Positions 33,930-46,820 are shown, counted from the first letter of the stretch. The stretch: 64,000 bases of DNA from Dryococelus australis (GCA_029891345.1 CM056995.1:218888275-218952274), one strand, 5' to 3'. Notes: generated by a model not told the origin, from the letters alone. Numbers and translations: made by a program.

Positions 33930-35480
33930 TTATACTTACCCCTTTCCTTCTGCTCTGGGAGAAAAAGTGTGATGTTTCCATGTTCAGCTCTCGTCGTTGA
34001 GTGACATCCTTTTGTCAGATTCTGCCACAATATAAGCTAAACCGAAAGGCAGGAAAGTGAGGGGAAAAGAAATACTGCACTCTGATTGTTTGCTGATGGT
34101 AGGAGTATGGTGGTGGAAGAAACTTATCCAAACATCGACTTGGATTATGACATCACACAAAAGTATGTGTTGTAGCCATAGTTGTTTACTTTAGAGACAT
34201 ATTACAATAATGTGCAGTGTAACAACAGTAGTTTACTTTCAAGAAAAACTGCAAGCATGTGTGTTGTAATCACCTTTGTTTAGTTATGAGAAAAATTATT
34301 GTTATTAAATGCCAAGAAAAATGTTGAGTGAATTTGAATTTCCCCACTCCTAATTTCAACAATCAATCATTTTGCAGCATTTCATATCCCCTCTCTGCCT
34401 CTCCTTCCTATTTGGGCTATTTGGTGGCAAAATCTGTAAAAAAAAAAAAAAAAGGATGTTAGTCTGAACATGGAAACATCTCACATACTCCCAGAGAAGA
34501 TTAGAAAGCAATAAGTTTAATAATAATAAACCATATAAAATATAAGTATTTTATATCGTATATATTATAAATTTAACTTATAAAATAATAAGTTTTTAAA
34601 TGTATATTTATTATTATACATGCTGTATTCCTTTTTCTCTGCAGTGGAGGAAGGTGGATGTTTCTCTATCCAGCTCTCACCATTGACTGAAGTTTTTTTT
34701 TTTTTTTTTTTTTTTTTTCATATTTCTCTGCCATACAGGCAAACTCTGAAGAGTTGAAGGGAGGGGAAATGAAATAGTGCTCTCTGATAATTTGTTGAAA
34801 GTCTAAGTTGTGCAGGGGAAAGGAATGTCGATAACAACACACTCTGGTAACATCTCATAGAACTAACCAAGGCTAACACAACTCATCCAAAGTTAAATTA
34901 TTTTTCACTTCACATTTACAAGACACATTTACAATACTAATTAATTGTCTATGGACCAGACACACACATGAAAGTTTTCTCTGAACTAAACTGACTTGTA
35001 TAGACTTTACACTGTCCTCCACTCCTTGCAAGATAAATTAATTTGAATTCTCCCCACTCCTAATTCTAACAATCAATCACATTACAGCATTTCATTTCCG
35101 GTCCCTTGCCCTCTTCACAGTTTGCCTACATGGCAAAGAAATCTGTAAAAAAAGACATCAGTCTATGGCAAGAGCTGGACAGAGAAACATTGGCCTTCCT
35201 TTACTCCAGGGCAAAAGGAATAAGGCAAGTATAATAATAAAAATAGTAAATATACCTTATATAATATAAGTATTTTTTTAGGTATATATAAGGTATATTT
35301 ATTATTTTACTTATACCTTTCCTTCTGCTCCATGATAAAAAGTGATGTTTCTATGTTCAGTTCTCACCATTGAGTGACATCCTTTTCCCAAATTTCGCCA
35401 CCATATAGTCCAAACAGGAAGAAGAGGAAGAGAGGGGAAATAAAATACCACAATGCTATTGGTTATTTAAAGTAAGAGCA
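33930..35480. repeat. Alternating inverted repeats (chained foldback units)
   Basis: A forward arm (ccttctgctc..gatgtttccatgttcagctctc..ttgagtgacatcc..aggaaagtgaggggaaa..) occurs at about 33940-34090, 34625-34800 and 35320-35470. Inverted arms occur at about 34340-34510 and 35040-35220. Between arms sit AT palindromes such as 34520-34620 and 35228-35325, and T/A runs (34441-34454, 34686-34717). It may be a foldback transposon that has tandemly duplicated. The sequence has no coding content. Confidence 0.75.
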
Positions 35481-36029
35481 GGTGGGAGAGAATTTGTGAT
35501 GGTAGAGTATTCTGGCATAATTGTGTGGAACTAAACAAACTTAACCATGGGTCCCTATCTACATGATATATATTCTAAGTTTGTCTTACAAAATCAATCT
35601 TGTATACTAATTACATGTATAGAGCCCAGTTGATAAGTTTGTTTATTTTCATGAAGTTTTGTCAGAGTTATCCACAATCGACAATTCTTCCCCCACCCTT
35701 ATTTCACTTTATTCATCAACTAATCAGTGTACACCAGAATCTCACTGGTGTTAGTTATTGTGCACTAAAAGACTGACCTAAAAAACATGTCCCATTCTGC
35801 TGCTGCATTGACGACTGTCACCATATTGACTAGAAATGTCTTATGCAGGTGCATGTCTCCTTCATGTCTTGTTTGTATGGTCATTTTCCTTGTATTGTGC
35901 GAGGAAAACCATTGTGATTCACATTACTGGAATATAGTTTCGCAATAGCCATTGGTGTTAGTTGGTGATGAGGGAGCCAGCACATTACGACATTACTTCC
36001 TACAACAGACAGTTACAACCAAATTTTAG

Positions 36030-37230
36030 ATAGAGTAAGTAAGACATTGCAAACATGAAATTTTTTAGTATTGAAGAATTTTTTACACTTTTAAGTTATT
36101 CATGTATTTTCACCACAGTATATTTGGATGTTTATAATCAATATTAACCATATGGGACCTTGCATATATGAAATATTTGTATTATTAATGCATTTCACAC
36201 ATTAAAGTTATTCATGCATTTGCTCCACAGTATGTCTGGACCTTTATGATCCATATAGACAATGTGTGACCTTGCAAACATGAAATATTTATATTATTGA
36301 AATATTTTTACACATTAAAGTTATCCTTGTATTTACACCACAGTATATCTGGACATTTATAATAAATATTGACCATGTGCTACCTTGCAAACATGAAATA
36401 TTTGTATTATTGTAGTATCTTTACATATTAAAGTTAGCTGCATATTGACAACATGAAATCTTGCAAATATGAAATATTTGTATTATTGAAGGATTTTTAC
36501 ATATTAAAGTTATCATGTATTTACACCTCTGTATATCTGGTAATTTATAATCAATATTGACCACATGTGATCATGCAAATATGAAATATTTGTATTGTTG
36601 AAGTGTTTTTACTCATAAAAGATATCCATGTATTTGCACCACCGTATGTCTGGACATTTATAATCAATATTGGCCACATGCAACCTTCCAAACATGAAAT
36701 ATTTTTTTTATTGAAGGATTTTTACACATTAAAGTTATCCAGATATTTACACCGCAGTATGTCTGGACATTTATACTCAATTCTGACCACATGGGACCCA
36801 AAAACATGTAATATTTGTATTATTGATATGTTTTCAGACATTAAAGTTATCCATGTATTTGCACCTATATATTACTGTACATTTATAATCAATATTAACC
36901 ATGTGCGACCTTACAATCATTAAATTTTTGTAATATTGAATTATTTTTAAACATTAAAATGGTCCAGGTATTTACATCACAGTATGTCTGGTCATTTATA
37001 ATCAATACTGACCATGTGGGGCCTTTCAAACATGAAATATTTGTATTATTGAAGTCCAAATGCACTGATGTCCAGACACATGGGAAATGTTAAAGTGTTA
37101 AAATACTGAAATAATTCAAATATTTCACGTTTGCAAGGTCCAATGTGGACCTCATTAATGATAAAAGTTGAAACTTGCTGATGTCCTAACATGTGGGTTA
37201 TTTTAAGTGTATAAATATTTTAGGTCCCAT
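36030..37230. repeat. Satellite of ~113-bp monomers with an orientation switch
   Basis: The unit accttgcaaacatgaaatatttgta recurs near 36041, 36155, 36271, 36383, 36459, 36570, 36682, 36798, 36909 and 37020, giving ~110-116 bp periods with one short (~76 bp) unit. After about 37060 two more units appear in reverse orientation (for example atttcacgtttgcaaggtcc at 37122). The open frame at 36603-36923 simply reads through the repeat. Bases 35480-36030 before it hold nothing recognised. Confidence 0.9.
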
Positions 37231-37309
37231 GTGTACAACTTTAATTGTTGTCCAGATGGGATTTTAAATATGAAATTGATTTACTTCTACAAAATATATT
37301 TAAAAACAA

Positions 37310-37490
37310 GATTTTGCTGGCTGCTCCTTATTAACAACATGATGTGGCACCTGCAGCCCAGAGGCTCTGATGGCTGACCTGCTCTCTTGAGGAGAGATAG
37401 AGGCTATGCCTTTGGGAGGCTTTCTTCCCAGCACCAGAGCATGGTGCAATAATGTACCATTTCAGTAAATAAGTGAATTTATTTTAGAGG
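37310..37490. other. Isolated GC-richer island in AT-rich DNA
   Basis: About 180 bp with cagcccagaggctctgatgg and gaggagagatagaggc stands out from the surrounding AT-rich DNA. It directly follows the satellite and could be a SINE or other dispersed repeat. No tRNA-like box pair was found by eye. Confidence 0.3.
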
Positions 37491-37499
37491 AAATAAAAA

Positions 37500-40400
37500 A
37501 TAACTTGAGATTTATTTAATATATATATTATTTTAAAAAACAAGCTATTGAAAATATAATTGGTTGAAATAAACAAAATACTTTTATGTAAATATATTTT
37601 ATATTATTTAAAAAATGGAAGTTGTATTAATATTATTTTACAATTAATTTAAAACATCTTTGGTGCTATCTCTTGGTGAATATATGATGCTACTTATATT
37701 CATATTGTAGCAAAGAATCATTTTACTACTTGTCAATATTGCCAACATAAAAAGAAGTAATTTCACTGCAGTTGCAATAAAATTCCTCCCTGTACAACTT
37801 TCTTTTACTTTATTATTATAATTATGTGAAAAAATGTGCCTGGCCTAGATAACTAAGTTTGTAAAACCAGAAATATAATTAATCTCGAAAAAACAAAGAA
37901 AATAGTGAATAAATATGCCTACAAACTTATTAGAATAAAAAAGTATCTAGACTCCACAAACTTACCAGTCAAAAAACACACATGCATATTAATGTCGATT
38001 TTAAGGAACATTTATTGTATAATTTAGATAAATATAGTGGTCATATAATTCGAATATATTATGATGCATAACTATTTATAAATCTATTTACACTTAGGAA
38101 AGTAAACTTCATTGAATATTAATAATGACCCTATATTGACAAGTTAGGAACCCACTTAATTGTTTGGATAACAACAGGGGTGTAGTACCTTTCATATTAT
38201 AATAGGTTTATAAAGAAGATCAAATAGTATATATATATATGAAATGGTCTCTTGTATTGATTAATTTCCAATAATTTGTAGATTAACTATAAAAAAAAGA
38301 TTAGTTATTTTTGTAAACATCAACAAATACATCAAACAAATTATTGTAAATATATCTACTCTGTTTATAGATAAAAAATACAATTTTAATTTATTTAATA
38401 CTTTGTACTTAAACACCTCATGCTATCTCTTGGTAAACAATAAGTTGTAATAATTATAACATATTTTTCTATTTTATACTTTAAGAAGCATTTTCCATTA
38501 AGAACACTTGTTTTGACGTAAGTAGAATGAACTAATTTACTCTTTATAATATAATATGTTTCACAAAAAATTTAATATTTGTTAAAGATGTTTTACTAAT
38601 CTCACACCACCATCAGTGACAAATGACAATAGTTTAACTAGGCATCTGTGAAGGAGATAGTAATTATTATCCAAAATGTCAGGTTCTGCCTGCTTGTTAA
38701 CATTATTTGGTTCTGTCAAAGACTTACATTTACCAATGAGTTGACAAATTTACACTCGTTTCTGGTAATCATGTGACATGCACTTTTTCAGTTTTCAGTG
38801 TGCTCCAAGGGGAGGATTTATTCTAAGATATTTGTTTCGTTTCTTCTCGCCAATATTATTTGCTATTACTCGAATTTTTGTTCACTAATGAAAGAAGCTA
38901 TTCTAAGCACATTCAAGTGTTTGTTTGACATCACTATTTCCGCTAAGAAACTCAAAATGATAACAAACCCTTTTATCCTTTGTTGCTGAGCTTTATTATA
39001 ACAAACTTGCCTGGTGTGTGAAACAAATTGTTTTTTGGAACTATGTGCCTTCAGATATTATATGAACATAAAAATGTATTTCAGAAAACTATTTTAAAAG
39101 TACCAATTAAAAATTTTGTTTTAATTGATGAACTATTTAAGCAGCAGCATAAGCTGGTTATTGTGAGGCATTTATTAGACTATTACAGTTGTTTATGATG
39201 AAATAAAAGATCATGAACACTATTTTTTTTATGCTTTGAGCAATGTGGTTTGTAAATCACATAATAGGTATTTCTAAACTGTAAATAATACTCAGTAGTT
39301 TACAACCATGATGCTTTCTCTTGAAAGTAATTGAGACAAAATTCATATTCTGATATAAATACAATCGACAAGAAACACAACAGTGTCTAGTTTGTTGTTC
39401 ACCACTTATATTATAATCTGTTTATTATAAATAACAGAGGAAAATGCTTGTTTGTAAATTGCTTGCATAAAAACAGCAAAACATTTATTGAAAAAAATCT
39501 TCAGGTATGTAACAATCAATGTTATATGTGTGCTCTCTCTTAACAGCATGCATGCAAATTTATTTGAACTCAGTATAATTGAAATTAACTCATATTTATG
39601 TGTAATACAGCATATGTTCAACCAAGTTATAGAATAGTATAATGTCGTCACCAAATTTCATATACTTGACGAGTCATACTTCTATATTTTAATTTAGGGT
39701 TTTATATACCAAAAAAAGAAAGAAATGTTTTAGAAGTTACATTTATTTTGGTTACATAACCATTATAATACACTACAATTTACAATAACAATCATTTTCA
39801 CACACATATATATATAGTATTTTTTGCATTGGTATTCCTCCACTATACATGTTTAGAAAATGTATTTTCCTTTGGTCGAATTGGTAGACATCCACTTATT
39901 GTCTTGTGTTCGAGACTTTTCCAAAAGAATAGCAAATATTGGTAATAAGATTGATATGATGCCCATGGTCAAAAATCTTTTCAGTTAAGAGGCAGAAAAA
40001 ATATGGCGAAGGAAATACACTCCCATCATCCATTGAAAATAACTTTTTACCCTAGCCATAGGAATTTACCAGATCCAAAATATCGTCTCTACTCTTTGAA
40101 CAAATCAATTCTTCTTTGATAACCTGCTTCTGCTGCACCAAAAATGAAAGATCATGAATTGCCTTCATCCTAGATGAATCTTATGTTGTAGTTGATGTCG
40201 GCAAACAAAATGGCAATATCTTTGCATAGATGTTTGTTTAACAAAACAGTAAAACTGCTGCAAATAACATTTTTGATCTTGCTGGTACCATCCTTATCAT
40301 TTCACAACATGCTTTGTTATGCTGGCTACTGAAACTGCCCATGTATTTATAGCTGGAAGTGTGTTACAAATTAAAAAAACACCACAAACTGTGTCTTTTT
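37500..40400. other. Long AT-rich interval without recognised gene
   Basis: Contains a short duplicated theme (tgctatctcttggt at 37663 and 38419) suggesting two diverged copies of an unknown repeat, and a few frames (38798-38989 +, 39406-39654 -) with no domain. Between 39900 and 40400 the minus strand reads like broken protein in several frames, possibly another lost viral gene, but I could not name it. Confidence 0.45.
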
Positions 40401-40420
40401 TCAATTATTTAACATGTTCT

Positions 40421-40690
40421 TTAACTCGGTGGCAACTCTTTAAAACTTTTATATTTGGTTTTCATCATGTTTGAAGAGATTCTAAATGTTAAATTTATTG
40501 GAATAAGTGGCCAAAATTTTTTTTTATGATGTAACGGGCTCACAATATCACCATAGCACCACATCAATTTAGTCTTACAGCACACACAAGTTTGTTGTTG
40601 TTTGCAAGATTTGATCATCTGAATCATAATTTGCATCCCCCGAATTCGATTTTGACATTGTTTTCTCACCATACAAAGAAATACTATCAA
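40421..40690 (-). CDS. Small frame with a CxCC..C cluster
   Basis: 89-codon minus-strand frame with TCVCCKTKLMWCYGDIV and basic flanks. The cysteine cluster could bind zinc. It lies beside the virus-like replication genes and reads as protein, but it is not recognised and could be a piece of a larger broken gene extending to 40000. Confidence 0.25.
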   Translation of the reverse strand: MIVFLCMVRKQCQNRIRGMQIMIQMIKSCKQQQTCVCCKTKLMWCYGDIVSPLHHKKKFWPLIPINLTFRISSNMMKTKYKSFKELPPS

Positions 40691-41179
40691 AATTTAAAAT
40701 GAAAATGTTATTGTTAATGACGATGCCAAATGTTTGATGTGATTGGCAATTACAATGTTATAAGCTAAAAGGTTTCTTTTTTTTATTTATAATATTTTGC
40801 CAATTGTGGTAGATATAGTTGGCTAATATGAGAATGGTACCTATGTCTACTTGCCTATTTAATACATGTATCGAATGAAGTGTAATAATCTTTCCATTCC
40901 ACCCACAGGGTCTTTACATCCACCCATTTGTAGTTCATAGCTTGAAAAGTTTATTTGTTTACATACAAGAAGCTATATAGGTATCCATTGATAAAGAAGT
41001 GAAAAAAACAATGAAAAAAGAAGTATGATAGTGTGAGAGAGGGGGGATGGAAAACGTTTTAAAAAATCTCCTACAATGCCATGTATAAAAGACTGTATTG
41101 TTACTAAAACTACCACAGTTCCCGAGGTACTCATTCCTCGAACTTCAAAGAGTCAGCACAGTCTATTGAGTCTGGAAGT

Positions 41180-41860
41180 ATGGATTCAAAATGGTATGCT
41201 AGTAAGGACTATGTAAAAGAGTTTATTCACACATATGAAAAACACCAAGCTCTTTGGAACAAATATAAACAGATGTATAAAAGCACACATGCAAAGTATA
41301 AGGGATTTCGAGAATTAGTTGCATTAGTGTATCGAGAACATGATGTAGAATAATACACCATTAGTAGATGGATAAAGTCGTTATGGGATTCCTACATTAG
41401 AGAGTGGAAGAAGGTAAAATATGCAAAGAAGTATGGTTGTGTTCGTGTACCAACACTGTGGTACTTTAATCTGATGAAATTCATTCAATCTAAATAACAG
41501 GGAGAGACACATTCGACCACGATGGGTGTGGAAGATGTAGGGTGTGTGATTGTGAACAACACATCCATCAAACATGGAATGATGAATGACAACACCATCT
41601 ATTTACCCATGTCTGTCAATGATGAGGTAGTTGACAATGCCGTCCACACATCTGTCAACAGTGGGGTTGATGACACTGCAGTCGATACATCAAGCAATGG
41701 TGAGGTTGGTGACACTGCACTCAATACATCAATCAACGACGAGGTTGGTGACAACACAATCGACTTGTTCCTAAACAGCAAGACTATGGACAATGTAGTC
41801 AATGATTTCAACAGTGAGACTGGGAACAATGCAGTCGTCACAACCAATACACCCATATAA
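41180..41860 (+). pseudogene. MADF-domain DNA-binding protein with 13-residue repeats
   Basis: One continuous frame runs from the ATG at 41180 to the TAA at 41858, apart from two in-frame TAA codons at 41351 and 41495. The N-terminal ~105 codons form a MADF (Adf1-type Myb/SANT-like) domain: FIHTYEKHQALWNKYK, FRELVAL, SRWIKSLWDSYIREWKK, then VPTLWYFNLMKF. The C-terminal 112 codons consist of about five ~13-residue repeats of the type DTAVDTSSNGEVG. MADF proteins bind DNA as transcription factors or partner transposases. Here the gene sits between viral replication genes, so it may be a captured regulator. Only two stops and no frameshift suggest it decayed later than its neighbours. Confidence 0.7.
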
Positions 41861-42214
41861 CACATCTATTAGAGATACAATCAAAACGTCCATCAATGGT
41901 GAGGTTTTTGAAATATCAGTTTTTTGTTATGAAATTGAAAAAAAAAAAAAAAAAACTCATGCGAATGGAACCTTCACAGAAGAGTTACTCAAAATCAATT
42001 ATCAACCATGAAGAAGATGTGGGTTTGTCTAAAGGATGGTCAAGTAGAGCCAGATATAGTATTGCTCTTTAAAAACTAACGTCATATGTATATTATATCT
42101 TTATAAAATCAAATGTTAACGAATTAAAAAAAATTGAGTTTTTATTTGTATTTTATAACAATTAATTTTCTCATCATTTATGAATCACTTGTTGTAAATT
42201 ACACATTCACTAAA

Positions 42215-45200
42215 TTATTTTGGAAATCTCCCATTTGCAATATCAAAATGCACTTTGTGTTCTGTTAGATAAAATTCATTTCTTTCAAACCATTTTTTAA
42301 ACAATTCATTGACCGTTTTTGTGTTGGTTTTTATGGAAGTCTGAGGCATGGCTACATTCAAAATTGCAAGTATGACTTTTACATAATTGCGTATATATTT
42401 ACCATAATGAATCTGATACATTTTGGGCTGTGGCACATTATTTTTTGTCTCTGTGGTAATTTGGAATACTTCTCCAAAGTTAAGTATTGATCTGCCTGAC
42501 AGTCTTCAGGATCGTACAAAAGCACAGTTTTCTTACGACCAATGTAGGAAGAACCGACACCATCAATGTACCTTTGACATGCAGATGATTTTTTTAGCCT
42601 AACCAACTTTACATTTTCGTACAATTCCGTTTGATCTATCAAATAGAGGTGGTTGTAAATAGCAAACAACACATTTTCGAAATTGAGGAATTTTTCCAAT
42701 TTATAACAGTTGGTTACTTTGGTCATATTCGCAATGAAGAAAAGTGTAGCGACATAGTTGTAGATTTGTTTCACGAAATGCGATGCATTGTGTTCGTAAC
42801 CTTTATGAAGAATAGAACAATGTTTCAACACATCTTGGTTTGGATTACTGCAAAATATACTTTAGTCAATCAGTTTTGTCAAATATAAGTATTTTTTCTT
42901 CACTAGTGAATTGGATGTATCTCAGTGCCTTCAAGAATGATGCCCCTTCCATTAATTATGCTCATTTACTCGTTTGTGAGTTCGATAAACCTGTTACTGT
43001 CCAATTTCAAAATATTTGTAAATTGATACCCATCAGTATCTGCATCTAAGAGTATTTCGCAATACTCTCGCAGAATTTTGCAAACAACTGTATGTAGTTT
43101 CGCCTCGATGTACACATCAATTTTTAATTTGCTTCCCGCTTAGAGTAGGTATCGTAGGCATATTGATGAATGAAATATACCAACTGCATGAGCTCCCCTT
43201 CCATCAGGTTGTTTATTGTTTCTTTGTGATCACGAATCGCGTGCAGTAGATACAGCATGTGTGTAACATGACATAAATGTATGAGAAGTTTGTGTGCAAA
43301 CAACATCTTGCCTATGGCTGTGGGAATGCTGACAAACTCCAGAGACTTATTATTTTTTTTTGCATTTCAGACTTTACAGATATAATTTGCTTCTTTACAG
43401 TTTTCCTATGGTCGAGTAAAGATTCTATAAAGTTTATGGTGAATGAAGTTTTGGCATGTGAGAGTAAACAAATCAGAATGGGAGTATCGCCAGCCAACAA
43501 CTCTAATTCTGTGACGGAATGTATCATCTTCCCTATAGGCTGGCCTGAATATATCAGGTTCGTGTATTCAGAATAATTTTGTTATTTGTCTTCTTCACAT
43601 TCAGAGTAATTACATCATTCCCACACATTTCATCGAACACATCGTGGGATATCAGAGCATTTTCAAACACTAGATTCAATGCTTTGGCGAAACAACAACC
43701 GACAGTCGATCTGGAAAGTCGTTTGTTGATGATGTTTAGGAAAAAACTATCGAAGTTATATTTAATAAGTTTCCCAAAAAAAAACATTGTTTACAAACAC
43801 CACAGCTCCAGGATATTCTTTTTTCGTGTACTTGAACTTTGGTTTGGTGTAAATTGGTCTAACATCCATCGTGGACATTCTTTCAGCGAGCGACAAACAT
43901 TTCAAATCGGGTATGGCCAGTAAAATGGAATCATTTCTCTGGTATCCTGGTAAAATACCAAAGGATAGTGCATGATACAGGAATGTGTTCACAATCCAGC
44001 GAGAAATGGCTCTAATCGAACTGTCTTCGAGACTGAAGTTAAAGGGATTGGCTAATTGGTTGGTGAAAATTGCCAAATTAAATTTGTTGTAAAGTCCGAC
44101 CATGGGCATGCAATTCCTCCTGTAAATTAAAGCCTGCTTCTTGCAGTAGGAAATGATAGAGTCTATGTTTGTTTCACCTGCAAGTTTACGCCAAATGCTA
44201 CCACCAATGTACTCGGTGTGGCGCACTTGCATTTTTGTGTATTGAGCATTCACTACATCAAACTTTTATTTGTTGTAGGGCTCGATGGGAAAGATATTTC
44301 TCATACATTCATGACGAATCTCATCGTCTGTAATGGTGTAATCTGGAATAAAATAAATTCGCAAAACCACAGAGTTCAAATCGATTTTCCTAAACTTTTG
44401 GCTCGGAAAGTTTTTAGATAAGTTCCCCAAAGACAAATTCCCACTCCCCAATACATTTTTTCAAGATTGTCAATGTATCGAGTATGATACCATCGCAGTG
44501 AAAACAAATGAGCGGAGCTGTGGCTAATTTTCAGAGGGTTACAAATGCTCTTATTTCACGTTGCATATTGAGAACCCACAAGCAAGTCAATAGGAATTTC
44601 AAATTGTATTCGATGATGTTGTGGACGACGAAATAATGTGGGTAATTTTGGTATCCCGTTAGCGTTTTCAGCAAGTATTCCTGACTATACCAAAAGAGAA
44701 AATTTGTCATAAATCCTCTTCATGTGAGAAAGCTTGGATCCAAATGCATTTCGCTGGCAGTATTTTGCATTTCCTCAGCATTTCCACATCGAAATCATCG
44801 GACATGCAGCGACATTTTAGGTACGAAATTATACTCACTTCGACATCTAGATACAATAGATCCCAAACATAAGCAGTTTTTCTGGAGCGACACCCCCCAG
44901 GGGCAAGTCTTCCAAATTATCCACACCAGTCTCGATGTCGAAGCTCATGACAGGACTGAACATGTACAGCGGAGTGTAACTGTAAGACATCTCCAGGATC
45001 AGATGCTTAGATTCGGTGACTGCGTACACACCATTTGCACGAAATATATTTTTCACCATGAGGTTACCGATTCCATATATCGGTCTGCGAAACTTTAGTT
45101 TTGCAAGTTGATTCCTTTTAATTAATGAATTTTGCAGTATCCTTCTGAAGTTACAGTATCGATGTACACCTCCATTTGCAACATGAGAAGCACATCAGTC

Positions 45201-45453
45201 GACTGGATGGTAAAGTAGTATGTTCTTTACAATTATTTTCCACGAGAAATTTGTAGACTGTGTTCAAGTTACTCGTGGTGAGAAATTCAATTTTTACTAA
45301 ATGATATGAAACGTATAATGTGCTTGCCACATTTTGAGTCGAAATTTCCAACAACGAGTTTGAATTAGTCTCCAGAAAGATTCTCGTATCGACGATTGAA
45401 TCGATATACAGATCATATAACTCAATCAGCAGTTGGCACACTTCATAATTCAT
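42215..45453 (-). pseudogene. Family B DNA polymerase, virus-like, broken
   Basis: About ten frames chain along the minus strand over ~3.24 kb (~1,080 codons, usual for viral family B polymerases). In order: MSFDIETG, the Exo I motif (Asp-Ile-Glu codons at 44939-44931); HNIIEYNLKFL near 44623-44590, the Exo II position; YCKKQAL at 44148-44128, the Exo III position; YNFDSFFLNII at 43760-43728, motif A; LLDHRKTVKKQ at 43418-43387, the basic helix before motif B; and DADTDG at 43046-43029, motif C. The C-terminal frames (42831-42379, 42436-42215) include IGRKKTVLLYD. The order proves the family. Several catalytic residues differ (Asn in Exo II, Gln in Exo III, Asn in motif A), partly from decay. 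Motif B was not found intact. It would replicate the element's genome. I cannot tell baculo/nudi-, nimavirus- or other-type from sight. Confidence 0.85.
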
Positions 45454-45645
45454 GTTTTCAGCAACTAGAAAGTATTTCGAGAGGGGTTAAGTCAAGATTG
45501 ATTTTTTAATTCCTATCATTTTGACATCGCTGGCCACCACATTTATCTGATTGTTGTAATGGAAGACCTCAATATAATATGTTATTTTGTAGATTTAAAG
45601 AACTTAAGAGGGCTAAAATGTATTGTTATATAAGAACCTTCAGTC

Positions 45646-45864
45646 ATGGCTAACAAACCAAGTTTTACAATGACCAGAGTATTGGAAATATTCAAAAATA
45701 TCTACAACGATCCCAAACTGCAAACTTTGGACAAATTAAAACGGTTTTACGTGTATTTTGGCAACAGTCTCTTGGAATGCATTTACACTCACGAAAATGA
45801 CGATGACAAAGACTCTGATGAAGATTTCAAAGAGTACTTAATAACAATACTTACATTCCATTAA
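45646..45864 (+). CDS. Small acidic-linker protein of the virus-like locus
   Basis: 72-codon frame from the ATG at 45646 with two amphipathic helices (VLEIFKNIYNDP, KLKRFYVYFGNSLLECIY) and an acidic DDDKDSDEDF tail. The next frame (about 45882-46001) continues with KDYLYAKQRSSSRTF and QLILLQLLLSQ, so a frameshift near 45860 may divide one ~115-codon protein. It is divergent from the polymerase, with about 190 bp between them. Not recognised. Confidence 0.4.
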   Translation: MANKPSFTMTRVLEIFKNIYNDPKLQTLDKLKRFYVYFGNSLLECIYTHENDDDKDSDEDFKEYLITILTFH

Positions 45865-46099
45865 AGTTTAAAGATTTTTAGGCCAAGTTCCCAAACACCA
45901 CACTCAAAGACTATCTATATGCCAAACAACGCTCGTCCTCCCGCACTTTTGAAATTAACTCGAAAGATCAACTAATTTTGCTACAACTACTACTTTCACA
46001 ATAAGACCATCGAGGGAACAGTGACTCTTTATTTACCTAGTTGTAAACAAAAAAAAAAGATATGATTAATTGTGTTTCCTTTGCAGAAAAAAAAAACGA

Positions 46100-46820
46100 A
46101 ATTTATGGCTGACATCAGCTTTCGCTCAAGTGAAAGTACAAAAATGCTATTCATGAGTCATTACACAGCTGCTCCCTGATTTATGATTCCAACCAAACCA
46201 CAATGTAACACACATATCATTCAGTGGGAATGACAAGGAACAAGGACGACACTCCTCTATTCACGAAATTGAAATTACACAATGTGTTTGTATACGAACA
46301 TAATCGCAGATCTATTCGAGGATCGGTCAAAGTCTCAATACTGTCTAATGCCATATCTTTAAACGAATACTTGACATCACCATTGAGATTTGTCCATTTA
46401 GTTGATAGCCTACTCCAATCGGGAGACTACATATACAACCAGTTTAAAGGTACATTAGTGCAAAAAATTTAGCCGATATATACTTTCTACCTAAATTGGA
46501 AAACTTTGATACTCTGTTTTTCAGACTGACTTTTTTCACTCATATGCAGTTAGCTGGAGAAGTGTATTCTTTCACTTGCTCGATATTTATGCGGGAAATA
46601 TGAGAATTGAGTTCACCACTTCTGTTAAAAACGAAAACTGCTACATCGTGCGGCATAAGACATTTTGTCAAACGACCAGCTCATAACTTGGCATGTTCAA
46701 TCAAGAGAACCGTGCACACACTTTACCAAATGCAAGTGACTTTCAATGTGTTCACATTACCATAAATTCTGATACAACAGGACAGAGTCCAGCCCAAGTT
46801 CACTAATCATGAATGCAAGT
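46100..46820 (+). pseudogene. Unrecognised viral frame series
   Basis: Pieces in shifting frames: MADISFRSSESTKMLFMSHY near 46105, the 46224-46472 frame (DDTPLFTKLKLHNVFVYEHN, SLNEYLTSPLRFVHLVDSLL), then FFRLTFFTHMQLAGEVYSF near 46520, and TLYQMQVTFNVFTLP near 46720. The hydrophobic strands and consistent strand suggest a single ~200-codon structural-type protein, possibly a minor capsid protein, but this is speculation. Confidence 0.35.

Noticed and set aside
36603..36923. 106-codon plus-strand frame with a repeated VFAPPYVWTFIINI-like motif
   Set aside because: It reads through the 113-bp satellite; the repeats come from the monomer, and the frame is lost in adjacent units.
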